Assembly (NCBI GenBank): GCA_946626755.1 | Contig: CAMOUW010000006.1 | Location: 1-41,228 of the forward strand | DNA length: 41,228 nucleotides | Reading direction: 5' to 3' | DNA from: an uncultured Clostridia bacterium | GTDB taxonomy: Bacteria > Bacillota > Clostridia > Lachnospirales > Lachnospiraceae | In this document: positions 7,311-18,200 of the stretch, in pieces | How positions within the stretch are numbered: the stretch's first letter is position 1 | How the letters are laid out: the number at the start of each line of letters is the position of its first letter | Notes under the pieces: generated by a model | What the model was told of the DNA's origin: nothing | What the model saw: the letters and a program-made list of their open reading frames with translations, nothing else | Databases searched by the model: none | Translations under genes and position numbers: made by a program

Positions 7311-10300
7311 TCAATCCTCATCTTTGTCATCTGTCATTTCAGCCTCATCGTCATTGTCCTCTTTGGTTGTTTCGGACATTTCCTCAGCCTCATTTGTATC
7401 AGATTTATCATCAGATACTGAAATCCCATCATTTTGGATATCTTCCGTTGTCTGTGCCTCTTCTTCAGAAGATAAGGAATCTTCTCTTATTTCTGCTGTT
7501 TCTGTTTTTATATCTCCGTCCTTTGCGCCTTCTTCCTCATCCTCAGCCTCGCTGTTCTCAGCCAGACGACGCTCCAGTTCGGTTTCATAATCAACTCCCG
7601 TATCAAGGGTTATGTTATGGTAACGTCTCATTCCCGTACCTGCAGGAATAAGCTTACCGATACAAACATTTTCCTTAAGACCGATAAGAGGATCTACCTT
7701 TCCATAGATAGCCGCATCCGTCAGAACCTTTGTGGTTTCCTGGAATGACGCTGCAGAAAGGAAAGAATTGGTCGCAAGAGATGCCTTTGTAATACCTAAG
7801 ATAATAGGCTCGCCGATAGCCGGAGTCTTCCCTTCCTCTATAAGTCTTTCGTTGGTCTCTTCAAACTCAAGAGTATCCACCTGCGATCCGGGAAGGAAAT
7901 GAGAATCTCCCGCATCATCCACAATGATCTTCCTGAGCATCTGACGTACGATAAGCTCGATATGCTTGTCATCAATCTTAACATCCTGGAGACGGTAAAC
8001 CTTCTGAACCTCTCTGAGCATGTAATCCTGTACCGCTCTTACACCAAGGATCCTGACTATATCATGAGGATTTTCCGCACCCTCAGTCAGCTCTTCACCC
8101 TTCTCAACTGTAACGATACCATCAAAGCCATCCTTGATCTTTTCAATCTTGCCCTTCTTTCTGGTATCCCTTGAGAGCGGATACGCCTTGGAATTGCCTT
8201 CATCATCGGTGATAACGATCTCTTCTTTTTTCTCGGATTTGTTGATACTTACAGTACCGCCAAACTCTGCAAGAACAGCCAGGCTCTTGGGTTTTCTCGC
8301 CTCAAAGAGCTCTTCGACTCTGGGAAGACCGGAAGTAATGTTATCTCCGGCGACACCACCGGTATGGAAAGTACGCATGGTAAGCTGTGTACCCGGCTCA
8401 CCGATGGACTGGGCAGCTATAATACCTACAGCTTCACCCACCTGTACTGTCTTTCCTGTGGACATGTTGGCACCGTAACACTTGGCACACACACCGCTAT
8501 GGGAAGAACATGTAAGTATGGTCCTGATCTTTACCTTCTTTATACCAAGGGCCTCGATCTTTTCGGCAACAGCCGGAGCTACCAGCTGGTTCTCTTTAAT
8601 GATCACGGCTCCGCTCTCCGGATCAAGCACGTCCTCTGCGGTAAATCTTCCCGTGATACGTTCGGAAAGCTTCTCCAGGGTAGTAGCTACAGAATCATCT
8701 GTAACCTTGTCATTTACAAATTCTTCTACGTACATACCCGGTATAGCCTTACCCGGAGCGCAACAATCAATCTCTCTGATGATAAGATCCTGCGCCACAT
8801 CAACAAGACGTCTGGTCAGATAACCTGAGTCAGCTGTACGAAGAGCCGTATCGGAAAGGCCCTTACGGGCACCGTGAGCAGAGATAAAGTACTCCAAAAC
8901 ATCCAGACCTTCACGGAAATTGGACTTAATGGGGAGCTCAATGATCTCTCCTCTTGTATTCTGCATAAGTCCTCGCATACCGGCCAGCTGCTTGATCTGT
9001 TCACTGGATCCTCGGGCTCCGGAATCAGCCATCATAAACAGGTTGTTGTACTTATCCAAACCTGTAAACAGCGCTTCCTGAATATCCGCATCTGTCTTCT
9101 TCCATACTCTTTCCACACTCTTAAGGCGCTGCTCTTCAGTCAGGATACCATCCTGGTAATCTCTTGCCAGCTGGTCTACTTTGCGTTCAGCTTCGGCAAT
9201 AGCTCCCTTCTTCATCTCAGGCACGGTCATCTCGGAAATAGAAACCGTCATAGCCGCCCTTGTGGAATATTTATATCCGATAGCCTTTATATCATCAAGC
9301 ACCTCTGCCGTTCTGGTGATACCATGAGCATTTATAACTCTCTGAAGTATTCCTTTGAGATGTCCCTTGGCAACATGATAATCCACCTCCAGCTTAAACC
9401 TGTTTTCAGGGATGCTTCTGTCCACGAAACCAAGATCCTGAGGTATTATCTCATTGAAAAGACATCTTCCCAGAGTAGAATCTACATTTCCGTAAATCTC
9501 CCTGCCCTCATCATCTTTCGCGCTGTAACGCACGCGGATCTTGGAATGAAGGGTGATGATACCGTTTTCATAGGCGATGATTGCTTCATTTATATTTTTA
9601 AATATCTTACCTTCACCTTTTGCTCCTGGACGCTCCTGGGTAAGATAGTAGATACCGAGGACCATGTCCTGGGAAGGAACTGCAACAGGTCCTCCGTCTG
9701 AAGGCTTGAGAAGGTTGTTGGGAGACAAAAGCATAAAACGGCACTCCGCCTGAGCCTCTACCGACAGAGGTAAATGTACCGCCATCTGGTCTCCGTCAAA
9801 GTCGGCATTGAAGGCCGTACAAACCAGGGGATGAAGCTTGATCGCCTTACCCTCTACAAGAATAGGTTCAAAAGCCTGTATACCCAGCCTGTGAAGTGTC
9901 GGAGCTCTGTTCAGCATAACAGGATGCTCTTTGATAACCTTATCCAGCACATCCCAGACAACATCGCTGAGCTCCTCCACCTTTTTCTTTGCCATTTTTA
10001 TATTTTTTATTTCCCCAAGACCTCCCCGTACCAGCTCCCTCATAACGAAGGGCTTGAACAGCTCTATAGCCATCTCCTTGGGAATACCGCACTGGTATAT
10101 CTTAAGCTCGGGTCCCACAACGATAACGGAACGTCCGGAGTAGTCCACACGTTTACCCAGAAGATTCTGGCGGAAACGTCCCTGCTTACCCTTAAGCATG
10201 TCCGAAAGAGATTTAAGTGCTCTGTTTCCGGCTCCCATAACAGGTCGTCCTGTTCTTCTTCCGTTGTCTATAAGAGCGTCCACCGCCTCCTGGAGCATTC

Positions 10301-11186
10301 TCTTCTCATTTCGAATGATGATCTCAGGAGAATGTATCTCTATAAGTCTTGCCAGACGGTTGTTTCTGTTTATTATTCTTCTGTACAGGTCGTTCAGATC
10401 TGATGTAGCAAATCTTCCGCCGTCAAGCTGCACCATAGGACGCAGCTCGGGAGGTATAACGGGTATTTCCGTCATGATCATCCATTCCGGCTTTGTTCCC
10501 GCATTTATAAATGCCTCCATCACTTCTATACGTTTGATGATCCGGGAGGCTTTCTGAGTTGTAGCTGTCTCAAGCTCTTCTCTTAAATTTGCCACCTCTT
10601 CTTCCAGATCTACATTTTTAAGAAGCTCGTATATGGCCTCAGCTCCCATACCTACACGAAATGTGTTTCCGAACTCTTCGTAAAGCTCTCTGTACTCCGG
10701 CTCGGAAAGTACTCTTTTGAAAGGTATTCCCGTATCTCCCGGATCCAGCACGATATAGGACGAGAAGTAAATAACCTTCTCAAGATTCTTGGGGCCAATC
10801 TCCAGAATAAGATCCATACGGCTGGGTATTCCTTTAAAATACCAAATATGCGACACGGGCGCAGCAAGATGGATATGTCCCATCCTGTCACGTCTTACGG
10901 CCTTTTTTGTAACCTCAACGCCGCACTTGTCACAAATGGTGCCCTTATCCTTTATTCTCTTATACTTACCGCAGTGACACTCCCAATCCTTGCTGGGTCC
11001 GAAGATCCTCTCACAGAAAAGTCCGTCATTTTCCGGCTTCAATGTTCGGTAATTAATAGTCTCAGGCTTTGTGACCTCACCGTGGGACCAACTGAGTATG
11101 CTCTCAGGAGAGGCAAGCTTTATCTGGATTTTGTCAAACTTAACGCCTTTTTCTTTTTTTGTTTCTGTACCTGTCACTTCCGGCAT
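7311..11186 (-). CDS. rpoC: DNA-directed RNA polymerase subunit beta'
   Basis: A complete 1291-residue beta' subunit. N-terminal zinc ribbon cysteines are in WECHCGKYK and ICDKCGVE. The catalytic magnesium motif NADFDGDQM is intact, as are the second cysteine cluster ([13 protein letters not shown]) and the bridge/trigger-helix region with FHTGGVAG. I place the start at 11186 ([14 protein letters not shown]), behind CAGGAGGAAAG; an upstream ATG at 11210 overlaps the rpoB stop and lacks a comparable site. The last roughly 85 residues are an unusual acidic, low-complexity tail rich in E, D, S and T. It is co-transcribed with rpoB and ends in the terminator at 7235-7268. Confidence 0.98.
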   Translation of the reverse strand: MPEVTGTETKKEKGVKFDKIQIKLASPESILSWSHGEVTKPETINYRTLKPENDGLFCERIFGPSKDWECHCGKYKRIKDKGTICDKCGVEVTKKAVRRDRMGHIHLAAPVSHIWYFKGIPSRMDLILEIGPKNLEKVIYFSSYIVLDPGDTGIPFKRVLSEPEYRELYEEFGNTFRVGMGAEAIYELLKNVDLEEEVANLREELETATTQKASRIIKRIEVMEAFINAGTKPEWMIMTEIPVIPPELRPMVQLDGGRFATSDLNDLYRRIINRNNRLARLIEIHSPEIIIRNEKRMLQEAVDALIDNGRRTGRPVMGAGNRALKSLSDMLKGKQGRFRQNLLGKRVDYSGRSVIVVGPELKIYQCGIPKEMAIELFKPFVMRELVRGGLGEIKNIKMAKKKVEELSDVVWDVLDKVIKEHPVMLNRAPTLHRLGIQAFEPILVEGKAIKLHPLVCTAFNADFDGDQMAVHLPLSVEAQAECRFMLLSPNNLLKPSDGGPVAVPSQDMVLGIYYLTQERPGAKGEGKIFKNINEAIIAYENGIITLHSKIRVRYSAKDDEGREIYGNVDSTLGRCLFNEIIPQDLGFVDRSIPENRFKLEVDYHVAKGHLKGILQRVINAHGITRTAEVLDDIKAIGYKYSTRAAMTVSISEMTVPEMKKGAIAEAERKVDQLARDYQDGILTEEQRLKSVERVWKKTDADIQEALFTGLDKYNNLFMMADSGARGSSEQIKQLAGMRGLMQNTRGEIIELPIKSNFREGLDVLEYFISAHGARKGLSDTALRTADSGYLTRRLVDVAQDLIIREIDCCAPGKAIPGMYVEEFVNDKVTDDSVATTLEKLSERITGRFTAEDVLDPESGAVIIKENQLVAPAVAEKIEALGIKKVKIRTILTCSSHSGVCAKCYGANMSTGKTVQVGEAVGIIAAQSIGEPGTQLTMRTFHTGGVAGDNITSGLPRVEELFEARKPKSLAVLAEFGGTVSINKSEKKEEIVITDDEGNSKAYPLSRDTRKKGKIEKIKDGFDGIVTVEKGEELTEGAENPHDIVRILGVRAVQDYMLREVQKVYRLQDVKIDDKHIELIVRQMLRKIIVDDAGDSHFLPGSQVDTLEFEETNERLIEEGKTPAIGEPIILGITKASLATNSFLSAASFQETTKVLTDAAIYGKVDPLIGLKENVCIGKLIPAGTGMRRYHNITLDTGVDYETELERRLAENSEAEDEEEGAKDGDIKTETAEIREDSLSSEEEAQTTEDIQNDGISVSDDKSDTNEAEEMSETTKEDNDDEAEMTDDKDED

Positions 11187-11206
11187 TCTGCTTTCCTCCT
11201 GTTTAA

Positions 11207-14200
11207 TCAATGATCTTCGTAATTTCCGTCTCCGTAGTCATCCATGGTATCGTCCTGCTGCGCCGCACCTATGCCTGCGCCTTCATCGTCGACACCGCCT
11301 TCTTCGTTTATAGTTCCGATAGACATACCACCTGCACTTCGAAGTTCCTCTTCGTAACTGCTGTCATTTCTCTTTCGCCCGCCTTCCTCTTTAAGAGCCT
11401 GCTTGAAGTCTGTCACTTCGTACTCGGAATTATCAAGAAGTTTAACCTCCTGATCGTTCTCATCGAGAAGCTTTACATCAAGTGCAAGTGACTGAAGCTC
11501 TTTGAGAAGAACCTTGAATGACTCAGGAATACCGGGCTCGGGGATATTCTCCCCCTTTATGATGGCTTCGTATGTCTTTACACGTCCTACCACGTCGTCG
11601 GATTTTACCGTAAGGATCTCCTGCAATGTATAAGCAGCACCATATGCCTCCAGGGCCCATACCTCCATCTCTCCGAAACGCTGTCCGCCGAACTGGGCTT
11701 TTCCACCCAGGGGCTGCTGCGTAACAAGGGAATACGGACCCGTAGAACGTGCATGGATCTTATCATCTACAAGATGATGGAGCTTAAGGTAATGCATAAA
11801 TCCTATAGTGACCGGATTGTCGAAATACTCACCGGTTCGACCGTCACGAAGCATCACACGTCCGTCTCTGGAAATAGGCACGCCCTTCCACTCTTCTCTG
11901 TGAGCCTTATTTTTGTCAAGATACTCGAATACGCCGGGATCAAGATTATCTTTGTGTTTCTTCTCGAACTCATCCCACTCAAGGTTGGCGTAATCGTTGG
12001 CCAGATCAAGGATATCCATGATATCCTGCTCTCCTGCTCCGTCAAACACAGGAGTAGCCACATTGAATCCCAGCACCTTGGCAGCCAGACTAAGGTGTAT
12101 CTCCAAAACCTGTCCTATGTTCATTCGTGAAGGCACACCAAGGGGGTTCAGTACTATATCAAGAGGTCGTCCATTAGGAAGGAAAGGCATATCTTCCACA
12201 GGAAGAACTCTTGAAACTACACCCTTATTACCATGACGTCCTGCCATTTTATCTCCCACGGAAATCTTTCTCTTCTGGGCGATATAAATGCGAACCGACT
12301 GATTTACGCCGGGCTGAAGCTCATCACCGTTTTCTCTTGTAAACTGCTTAACTCCCACGACGATACCATAAGCACCGTGAGGGACCTTAAGGGATGTATC
12401 CCTTACTTCTCTTGCCTTCTGACCGAGAATAGCCCTCAGGAGTCTTTCTTCTGCAGTAAGCTCAGTCTCTCCCTTAGGGGTAACCTTACCTACAAGAATA
12501 TCTCCGGCACTTACCTCTGATCCGATGCAAATGATACCATCCTGGTCGAGATTTTTTACAGCCTTGTCACCTACTGTGGGAATATCTCTTGTTATCTCCT
12601 CGGGTCCAAGCTTTGTATCTCTCGCTTCTATAACATATTCTTCGATATGAACTGATGTATACACATCATCTTTTACCAGACGCTCACTGAGAAGTACCGC
12701 GTCCTCATAGTTATAACCTTCCCACGTCATGAAGCCGATGAGAGGGTTTTTACCCAGAGCGATCTCACCGTTGGATGTGGAGGGACCGTCAGCAATGACA
12801 TCTCCCTTCTTTATTTTGTCACCCTTAAACACGATAGGTCTCTGGTTATAGCAGTTGCTCTGGTTACTTCTTGTAAATTTGGCAACATTATATTTTCTTA
12901 CGTTTCCGTCCTCTTCTCTTACAACGATAAGATCAGACTGTGAACTAATGACCTCGCCGTCAGCAACTGCTACCACACAAACTCCTGAGTCCACTGCCGC
13001 CTTATGCTCAATACCCGTACCTATAACCGGTGCTTCTGTAGTAAGAAGGGGCACGGCCTGACGCTGCATGTTGGATCCCATAAGCGCACGGTTAGCATCA
13101 TCATTTTGAAGGAATGGTATCATGGATGTTGCTACTGAAAAAACCATCTTCGGCGATACGTCCATCATGTCTATAAGCTTTTTATCAAATGAGGCAGTTT
13201 CGTCCTTGTAGCGGCCGGCAACGGTATTTCCCACAAAATAACCGTTTTCGTCGATAGGTGCATTGGCCTGGGCGATATAGTAATCATCCTCTTCATCGGC
13301 AGTAAGGAAGCGCACGTCATCTGTAACCCTGGGATTTTCAGGATCGGACTTATCCACGATACGATAAGGCGCCTCGATAAAGCCGTATTTATTTATCCTC
13401 GCATATGATGCAAGGGAGTTTATAAGACCGATATTAGGTCCCTCGGGTGTCTCTATGGGGCACATACGGCCGTAATGGGTATAGTGTACATCTCGAACTT
13501 CAAAGCCTGCACGTTCTCTGGAGAGACCGCCCGGTCCCAAAGCAGACAGACGTCTTTTGTGAGTAAGCTCACCCAGAGGGTTATTCTGATCCATGAACTG
13601 GGAAAGCTGGGAGCTTCCGAAAAATTCTTTTATGGCTGCGGTAACAGGCTTTATGTTTATAAGTCCCTGGGGAGAAATGGTACTGAGATCCTGACTGGAC
13701 ATTCTCTCCTTTACGACTCTTTCCATACGTGAAGCGCCAACTCTGAACTGGTTCTGCAAAAGCTCTCCTACTGCTCTGATACGACGGTTGCCCAGGTGAT
13801 CGATATCATCCTGGGATCCGATGCCGTATTCAAGGTGAAGGTTGTAATTGACCGAAGCATAGATATCTTCTCTTGTGATGTGCTTCGGTATCAGTTCATC
13901 TATATTTTTCTTAAGGACTTCCGTAATGTCTGCCCCTTCTTCACTTTCCGCAATAATCTGGCTAAGCACAGGGAAATACACCTTTTCGTTTATGCCGATC
14001 TCTTTCTTTTCTTCATCGGTGAGATCTACCCACTCGTCGATATCTACCATAAAGTTAGAAAGAACTTTAACATTTTTCTTGGTGATATTGTTGTCCTGAT
14101 CTTTTATCTCTGCCTCGATGCAAAGCGCCGGCACAGCCTTGTTCTGGATGAAGTCAGCCTTTTCCCTCGTGAGGACTTCTCCTGCCTGCGCCAAAAGATT

Positions 14201-15112
14201 GCCTGCAAGATCGTATACATCTTCTGCCAGAGTACAACCCGCCACTCTGCTGCGGAAGGAAAGCTTCTTTGTGAACTTGTATCTTCCAACATGTGCAAGG
14301 TCATATCTTCTGGGATCTAAAAACATGCTCTCGATGAGGCTTCTGGCATTGGTCACTTCAAGAGGCTCGCCGGGGCGAAGCTTTTTATAAAGCTCCAGTA
14401 TACCTTCTTCCTCTGTGGTAGCCACATCCTTCTCCATAGTGGCAAGAAGCTTGGGCTCTTCACCGAACGTGTCGAGAATCTCCTGATTTGTTCCCAATCC
14501 AAATGTACGCAAAAGAACGGTGACGGGAATTTTTTTGTTCCTGTCTACCCTTACGTAGAATATGTTGTTGGCATCCGTTTCGTACTCAAGCCATGCACCT
14601 CTGTTGGGAATGACCTGGCAGTTGTACAGATTTACTTTGCCATACTTGTCCTTCTGGATATCATAATAGATACCGGGAGATCTAACCAGCTGACTGACGA
14701 TGACACGCTCTGCACCATTTATTACAAATGTACCTGTCTCTGTCATAAGGGGCATGTCGCCCATGAATATCTCGTATTCACTTATGTCGCCGTTTTCTTT
14801 GTTGGTGAGGCGGACACGCACTTTAAGAGGAGCTGCATATGTGGCATCTCTTGCCTTACACTCCTCTATAGAATACTTTATCTCGTCTCTGTATAACTGG
14901 TAATCAAAGAATTCAAGACTTAAGTTTTCGCCGTGGTCCTGTATGGGAGATATGTCTGAAAACACCTCTTTTAGACCTTCATTAAGAAACCAATCGTAGG
15001 AATTTCTCTGTACTTCGATGAGATCCGGCATGTCCAGAACCTCTCTCTGCCTGGAGAAACTCATTCTTGTTGATTTCCCGTAACTCTCCGGACGTATCCT
15101 GTTTTTTTCCAT
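11207..15112 (-). CDS. rpoB: DNA-directed RNA polymerase subunit beta
   Basis: A complete 1301-residue beta subunit. The rifampicin region [18 protein letters not shown] followed by [18 protein letters not shown] matches the wild-type consensus, so no classical resistance substitution is present. Other conserved blocks are [27 protein letters not shown] residues ([14 protein letters not shown]) and [22 protein letters not shown] chose [19 protein letters not shown] at 15112; the frame runs 30 codons further upstream, into the promoter. The C-terminus carries a Gly/Asp/Glu-rich extension of about 45 residues. It has its own promoter and is followed directly by rpoC. Confidence 0.98.
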   Translation of the reverse strand: MEKNRIRPESYGKSTRMSFSRQREVLDMPDLIEVQRNSYDWFLNEGLKEVFSDISPIQDHGENLSLEFFDYQLYRDEIKYSIEECKARDATYAAPLKVRVRLTNKENGDISEYEIFMGDMPLMTETGTFVINGAERVIVSQLVRSPGIYYDIQKDKYGKVNLYNCQVIPNRGAWLEYETDANNIFYVRVDRNKKIPVTVLLRTFGLGTNQEILDTFGEEPKLLATMEKDVATTEEEGILELYKKLRPGEPLEVTNARSLIESMFLDPRRYDLAHVGRYKFTKKLSFRSRVAGCTLAEDVYDLAGNLLAQAGEVLTREKADFIQNKAVPALCIEAEIKDQDNNITKKNVKVLSNFMVDIDEWVDLTDEEKKEIGINEKVYFPVLSQIIAESEEGADITEVLKKNIDELIPKHITREDIYASVNYNLHLEYGIGSQDDIDHLGNRRIRAVGELLQNQFRVGASRMERVVKERMSSQDLSTISPQGLINIKPVTAAIKEFFGSSQLSQFMDQNNPLGELTHKRRLSALGPGGLSRERAGFEVRDVHYTHYGRMCPIETPEGPNIGLINSLASYARINKYGFIEAPYRIVDKSDPENPRVTDDVRFLTADEEDDYYIAQANAPIDENGYFVGNTVAGRYKDETASFDKKLIDMMDVSPKMVFSVATSMIPFLQNDDANRALMGSNMQRQAVPLLTTEAPVIGTGIEHKAAVDSGVCVVAVADGEVISSQSDLIVVREEDGNVRKYNVAKFTRSNQSNCYNQRPIVFKGDKIKKGDVIADGPSTSNGEIALGKNPLIGFMTWEGYNYEDAVLLSERLVKDDVYTSVHIEEYVIEARDTKLGPEEITRDIPTVGDKAVKNLDQDGIICIGSEVSAGDILVGKVTPKGETELTAEERLLRAILGQKAREVRDTSLKVPHGAYGIVVGVKQFTRENGDELQPGVNQSVRIYIAQKRKISVGDKMAGRHGNKGVVSRVLPVEDMPFLPNGRPLDIVLNPLGVPSRMNIGQVLEIHLSLAAKVLGFNVATPVFDGAGEQDIMDILDLANDYANLEWDEFEKKHKDNLDPGVFEYLDKNKAHREEWKGVPISRDGRVMLRDGRTGEYFDNPVTIGFMHYLKLHHLVDDKIHARSTGPYSLVTQQPLGGKAQFGGQRFGEMEVWALEAYGAAYTLQEILTVKSDDVVGRVKTYEAIIKGENIPEPGIPESFKVLLKELQSLALDVKLLDENDQEVKLLDNSEYEVTDFKQALKEEGGRKRNDSSYEEELRSAGGMSIGTINEEGGVDDEGAGIGAAQQDDTMDDYGDGNYEDH

Positions 15113-15192
15113 AAATGTCTTCACCCCTTGAATTTCAGAAATAGAAAATAAAAAGCTTACTGATACAATTATCGCATAAAAGCGCATTTTCC

Positions 15193-15221
15193 ATAATATC
15201 ATGAGAAATGACGGTTGTCAA
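15193..15221 (-). promoter_or_regulatory. Sigma-A promoter of rpoBC
   Basis: A perfect TTGACA (15216-15221) and TATTAT (15193-15198) on the minus strand with a 17-base spacer. The predicted start is near 15186, leaving a leader of about 74 bases before the rpoB ATG. This uncouples rpoBC from rplJL. Confidence 0.85.
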
Positions 15222-15303
15222 ATGTTTTTTGAATTTGAAAATATAGTTTTCATACGATAGATTTTGATACCGCTGCTCTTTTGAAAAATTGATTCATATT
15301 GCT

Positions 15304-15380
15304 AATTCTGCGTATAAATCACTATATTTTCTCCACGCTGCCGCTTGACGTCGAAAATATAGTGATTTATACGCAGAATT
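15304..15380. repeat. Conserved-loop hairpin repeat, copy C
   Basis: The longest and most perfect member: 28-bp uninterrupted stem (15304-15331 with 15353-15380) and the same 21-base loop as copies A and B. The stem reads TTCTGCGTATAAATCACT before ATATTTTC, with each change from copy B compensated. It lies between the rpoB promoter and the rplL terminator, in an intergenic stretch of about 350 bases that otherwise holds nothing I can identify. Confidence 0.92.
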
Positions 15381-15503
15381 TTGGAGATGTCAACTGGGTA
15401 GATATAAACAGGAAGAAGGCTCAGTCATTAGTTTTCAGGATCTTATTCCCTTTATGATCTTTGCTTTCAGATATCGGGTTATGATGTGATTGTTTTGGTT
15501 TAA

Positions 15504-15540
15504 CCAAAAAACAGGAGCCACAGTTATGCGACTCCTGTCC
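15504..15540 (-). terminator. Intrinsic terminator of rplJL
   Basis: On the minus strand ACAGGAG (15538-15532) pairs with CTCCTGT (15517-15511), followed by a T run (15510-15505). It is 20 bases beyond the rplL stop, which together with the rpoB promoter makes rplJL and rpoBC separate units. Confidence 0.88.
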
Positions 15541-15559
15541 GTGTGTGAAGAATGGAAAA

Positions 15560-15925
15560 TTACTTAAGTGTAACTTTACCGCCTGCTTCTTCGATCTTCT
15601 TCTGGATTTCTTCAGCTTCTTCCTTGGAAGCGCCTTCCTTAACCATCTTGGGCGCTCCGTCAACGAGCTCTTTAGCTTCCTTAAGACCAAGGCCTGTGAT
15701 CTCACGTACAGCCTTGATAACCTTAACCTTAGCATCTCCTGCTTCTGTAAGCTCTACATCATAAGAATCCTTCTCTGCTGCGCCGCCTGCTTCTCCGCCT
15801 GCTGCTGCCACTACAACACCTGCTGCTGCAGATACACCGAACTCTTCCTCGCAAGCCTTTACAAGCTCGTTAAGCTCGATAACTGATAATCCCTTTATTG
15901 CTTCGATGATCTCTTCTTTAGTCAT
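15560..15925 (-). CDS. rplL: 50S ribosomal protein L7/L12
   Basis: A complete 121-residue L7/L12. The N-terminal dimerisation domain ([18 protein letters not shown]) is followed by an Ala/Gly/Val-rich hinge and the globular factor-binding domain with [17 protein letters not shown] and [18 protein letters not shown]12 dimers bind the L10 C-terminal helix to form the ribosomal stalk that recruits EF-Tu and EF-G. The start follows AAAAGGAGAAATATC. It is the second gene after rplJ and ends at a strong terminator. Confidence 0.98.
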   Translation of the reverse strand: MTKEEIIEAIKGLSVIELNELVKACEEEFGVSAAAGVVVAAAGGEAGGAAEKDSYDVELTEAGDAKVKVIKAVREITGLGLKEAKELVDGAPKMVKEGASKEEAEEIQKKIEEAGGKVTLK

Positions 15926-15993
15926 GATATTTCTCCTTTTTATTTTTACTTTTTTCTTGTATCGTCATGATCAAAACGCTTTTGCGTTATATT

Positions 15994-16659
15994 TTACTCT
16001 GCAGGAGTTTCCTCTGCGGGAGCCTCCTCTGCAGGAGCTTCAGCTGCGGGTGCTTCCTCTGTGGGAGCCTCAGCTGCGGGCGCTTCCTCTGCAGGAGTTT
16101 CTGCCGCAGGCGCTTCTGCCGCAGGTGCTTCTTCTGCAGGTGCTTCTTCTTTCTTTGCCTCAAGCGGCTCGCCGCTTGCTACCTTGTCTGCAATCTGCTG
16201 TACCACTCTTGCAAAATTTGCAATAGGTGACTGAATGCTTCCAAGGAGCTTTGAAAGGAGCTCTTCCTTTGACGGAATAGTAGCGATCTGCTTTATACCA
16301 TCAGTATCATAATAGTTACCTTCTACCACTCCGGCCTTCAGCACAAGCGCCTCTGCTTCCTTTGCAAAATTTGCAAGGACTCTGGCGGGAGCGGATGCAT
16401 CCGTATCACTGATCGCGATAGCAGTGGGACCTGTAAGGTCATCTTTAAGAGCCTCAAATGCGCCACCTTCGATAGCTCTCTTAACAAGGGTGTTTTTGTA
16501 GATCTTGTACTTAACCCCTGCTTCTCTCATGCTCTTTCTAAGACGTGTATCCTGCTCAACAGTAAGACCACGATACTCGCAAAGAACAACGCCGAGAGCA
16601 TCTTTAAGGTTTTCTGATATCTCATCAACGATAGGCTGTTTTAACTCAACTTTAGCCAT
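15994..16659 (-). CDS. rplJ: 50S ribosomal protein L10 with acidic C-terminal tail
   Basis: A 221-residue L10. The family start MAKVELKQPIVDEISENL at 16659 was chosen; the frame continues 80 codons upstream into the leader RNA, which is not coding. Motifs LCEYRGLTVEQ, YKIYKNTLVKRA and LTGPTAIAIS are typical. L10 anchors L12 dimers on 23S rRNA and represses its own mRNA by binding the leader. L10 is usually 165-180 residues; here the last roughly 50 residues are an Ala/Pro/Glu repeat (units like EEAPAAEAP), encoded by an imperfect tandem repeat at about 16000-16150. Confidence 0.96.
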   Translation of the reverse strand: MAKVELKQPIVDEISENLKDALGVVLCEYRGLTVEQDTRLRKSMREAGVKYKIYKNTLVKRAIEGGAFEALKDDLTGPTAIAISDTDASAPARVLANFAKEAEALVLKAGVVEGNYYDTDGIKQIATIPSKEELLSKLLGSIQSPIANFARVVQQIADKVASGEPLEAKKEEAPAEEAPAAEAPAAETPAEEAPAAEAPTEEAPAAEAPAEEAPAEETPAE

Positions 16660-16674
16660 AATCTGCCTCTCTCT

Positions 16675-16860
16675 TTCTGTTTTTTCTTTTGCAGCCTGTA
16701 AAACAAAACTCCGGAAAATACATAGCTTCCCGGAGTGAAAATGACATTTAAGAGCATACCGTAAAGAACGATACGCAAAACCTATATCACTAACCCTGGG
16801 CCGGCGTAAACCTTTAACCCCTCCCGGGGACCTGCTGTCTTTAGGCTGAATTGTTTTGAT
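16675..16860 (-). ncRNA. L10 leader RNA (rplJL autoregulation)
   Basis: The untranslated region before rplJ contains, in minus-strand order, CCTAAAGACAGCAGG, GGGAGGGGTTAAAGG and TTTACGCCGGCCCAGG. These match my memory of the conserved ribosomal L10 leader found upstream of rplJ in Firmicutes, where the L10-(L12)4 complex binds. It begins at the predicted transcription start near 16864 and ends in an attenuator-like hairpin (16704-16736). Confidence 0.85.
16704..16736 (-). terminator. Attenuator hairpin in the rplJ leader
   Basis: On the minus strand ACTCCGG (16736-16730) pairs with CCGGAGT (16714-16708), followed by TTTGTTTT. It is about 45 bases before the rplJ ATG and downstream of the L10-binding part. 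This suggests that L10 controls premature termination rather than only translation. Confidence 0.7.
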
Positions 16861-16870
16861 AAACGCTGAC

Positions 16871-16899
16871 AGTATACAGCAATAGCACGTAACTGTCAA
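16871..16899 (-). promoter_or_regulatory. Sigma-A promoter of rplJL
   Basis: A perfect TTGACA (16894-16899) and TATACT (16871-16876), minus strand, with a 17-base spacer, in the narrow gap after the rplA stop. No terminator separates rplA from it, so read-through from rplKA may add to this promoter. Confidence 0.88.
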
Positions 16900-16920
16900 T
16901 AATAATATTTAAACTGCCTT

Positions 16921-17616
16921 TTACTGAACGTATCTTGCAGCATTTACCCTTACACCGGGACCCATGGTAGATGTAAGTGTAACACTCTTAATATACTGAC
17001 CCTTAAGAGATGTGGGCTTAGCCTTTACGATAGCGCCCATAAGTGCCTCGAAATTCTCTTTTATCTGATCCTCGCTGAAAGAAGCCTTTCCTACGGGAAC
17101 ATGTACGATATTGGCCTTGTCCAGTCTGTACTCAATCTTACCTGCCTTGATATCCTCGATAGCCTTTGTAACATCCATAGTTACAGTACCGGCCTTGGGG
17201 TTGGGCATAAGTCCCTTGGGACCAAGCTCCTTACCGAGGCGACCAACAACACCCATCATATCAGGTGTAGCAACGATAACATCGAACTCATACCAGTTTT
17301 CGTTCTGAATCTTGGGAATAAGCTCTTCAGCTCCCACATAGTCAGCGCCTGCAGCCTGAGCCTCGTCAGCCTTTGCACCCTTCGCGAAAACAAGCACTCT
17401 GATCTTCTTTCCTGTTCCGTTGGGAAGTACTACAGCTCCCCTGATCTGCTGCTCTGCATGACGGCCGTCGCAGCCTGTTCTGATATGAGCTTCAATAGTT
17501 TCGTCAAACTTGGCTGTAGCATTTTTCTTAACGATAGCGCAAGCCTCTTCTGTTTCATAGCTCATGGTACGATCTACATTTTTTGCAGCCTCTAAATATT
17601 TTTTTCCTCTTTTCAT
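16921..17616 (-). CDS. rplA: 50S ribosomal protein L1
   Basis: A complete 231-residue L1. The start [16 protein letters not shown] at 17616 has GGGAGG upstream; the frame extends 18 codons further without family similarity. Recognisable motifs include [38 protein letters not shown] and [11 protein letters not shown]1 binds 23S rRNA at the mobile stalk and, in many bacteria, represses the rplKA message through an mRNA copy of its rRNA site; such a site is visible just before rplK at 18119-18156. It follows rplK by 60 bases. Confidence 0.98.
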   Translation of the reverse strand: MKRGKKYLEAAKNVDRTMSYETEEACAIVKKNATAKFDETIEAHIRTGCDGRHAEQQIRGAVVLPNGTGKKIRVLVFAKGAKADEAQAAGADYVGAEELIPKIQNENWYEFDVIVATPDMMGVVGRLGKELGPKGLMPNPKAGTVTMDVTKAIEDIKAGKIEYRLDKANIVHVPVGKASFSEDQIKENFEALMGAIVKAKPTSLKGQYIKSVTLTSTMGPGVRVNAARYVQ

Positions 17617-17676
17617 GATTAAGATTAACCTCCCTGTGGTAAAGCGGAAAATGTCACATTTTCCTTCCACTCATTA

Positions 17677-18102
17677 TTATTCTTCTACGGTGATACCCAT
17701 ACTTCTTGCTGTTCCTGCGATCATAGACATAGCTGCCTCTACAGATGCAGCATTGAGATCCGGCATCTTTGTCTCTGCTATCTTCTGAAGCTCTGCCTTT
17801 GAGATAGTTGCCACCTTGTTTTTGTTGGGCTCTCCCGAACCGGACTTAATCTTGCAGGCCTTCTTCAACAGAACAGCTGCAGGGGGAGTCTTTGTAATAA
17901 AGCTGAAGGATCTGTCTGCATAAACCGTAATAACAACGGGAATGAGCACATCACCCTGATCTGCTGTCTGAGCGTTAAACGCCTTAGTAAATTCTACGAT
18001 ATTTACGCCGTGCTGACCGAGAGCCGGTCCTACAGGCGGTGCGGGTGTTGCTTTTCCCGCGGGAATCTGTAACTTAATATAGCCTTCTATCTTCTTTGCC
18101 AT
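17677..18102 (-). CDS. rplK: 50S ribosomal protein L11
   Basis: A complete 141-residue L11 of normal length. Its N-terminal motif [21 protein letters not shown] and the block IMEF-like [10 protein letters not shown] are typical; the C-terminal rRNA-binding domain shows MPDLNA and [11 protein letters not shown]11 binds the GTPase-associated centre of 23S rRNA and is needed for RelA-type stringent signalling. The start at 18102 follows AGGAGGTGCCATA. It is the first of the rplK-rplA pair under probable L1 control. Confidence 0.98.
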   Translation of the reverse strand: MAKKIEGYIKLQIPAGKATPAPPVGPALGQHGVNIVEFTKAFNAQTADQGDVLIPVVITVYADRSFSFITKTPPAAVLLKKACKIKSGSGEPNKNKVATISKAELQKIAETKMPDLNAASVEAAMSMIAGTARSMGITVEE

Positions 18103-18118
18103 TATGGCACCTCCTAAA

Positions 18119-18156
18119 ACGTGGTAATTCGATAAATGTAATTAATCTCCCACATG
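18119..18156 (-). promoter_or_regulatory. Probable L1-binding mRNA site before rplK
   Basis: On the minus strand the leader contains GTGGGAG followed by a short stem (TAATT/AATTA) and then AATTACCAC, so that GTGG pairs with CCAC around an asymmetric internal loop containing GAG. The 23S rRNA L1 site has the same arrangement, GGUGGGAG on one side and AUACCACC on the other. It lies about 17 bases before the rplK ATG, so bound L1 could block translation of rplK and rplA. Confidence 0.7.
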
Positions 18157-18200
18157 TGTTACATGTGTAACTCTACAAGTCTACAAGTCAACAAGAACGG

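Noticed and set aside
11187..11210. rpoC start at 11210 overlapping the rpoB stop
   Set aside because: The ATG at 11186 has a much better ribosome binding site. The earlier start cannot be fully excluded.
13475..13620. Rifampicin- or streptomycin-resistance substitutions in rpoB and rpsL
   Set aside because: The rifampicin region and both S12 lysine motifs match the wild-type consensus.
13796..14320. Long plus-strand open frames inside rpoB and other minus-strand genes
   Set aside because: They are antisense shadows of strongly conserved genes, without family motifs or start sites.
15304..15380. Conserved-loop hairpins as intrinsic transcription terminators
   Set aside because: The stems are AT-rich, the loops are long, and no U-tract follows outside the stem. 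Separate good terminators lie nearby.
16152..16190. AAGCGGC/GCCGCTT in the rplJ coding region as another hairpin copy
   Set aside because: Only the short heptamer matches by chance of Lys/Ala codons; the flanking TTTTC/GAAAA block and stem are absent.
16660..16899. An 80-codon N-terminal extension of L10
   Set aside because: It is read through the L10 leader RNA and promoter, and lacks a ribosome binding site.
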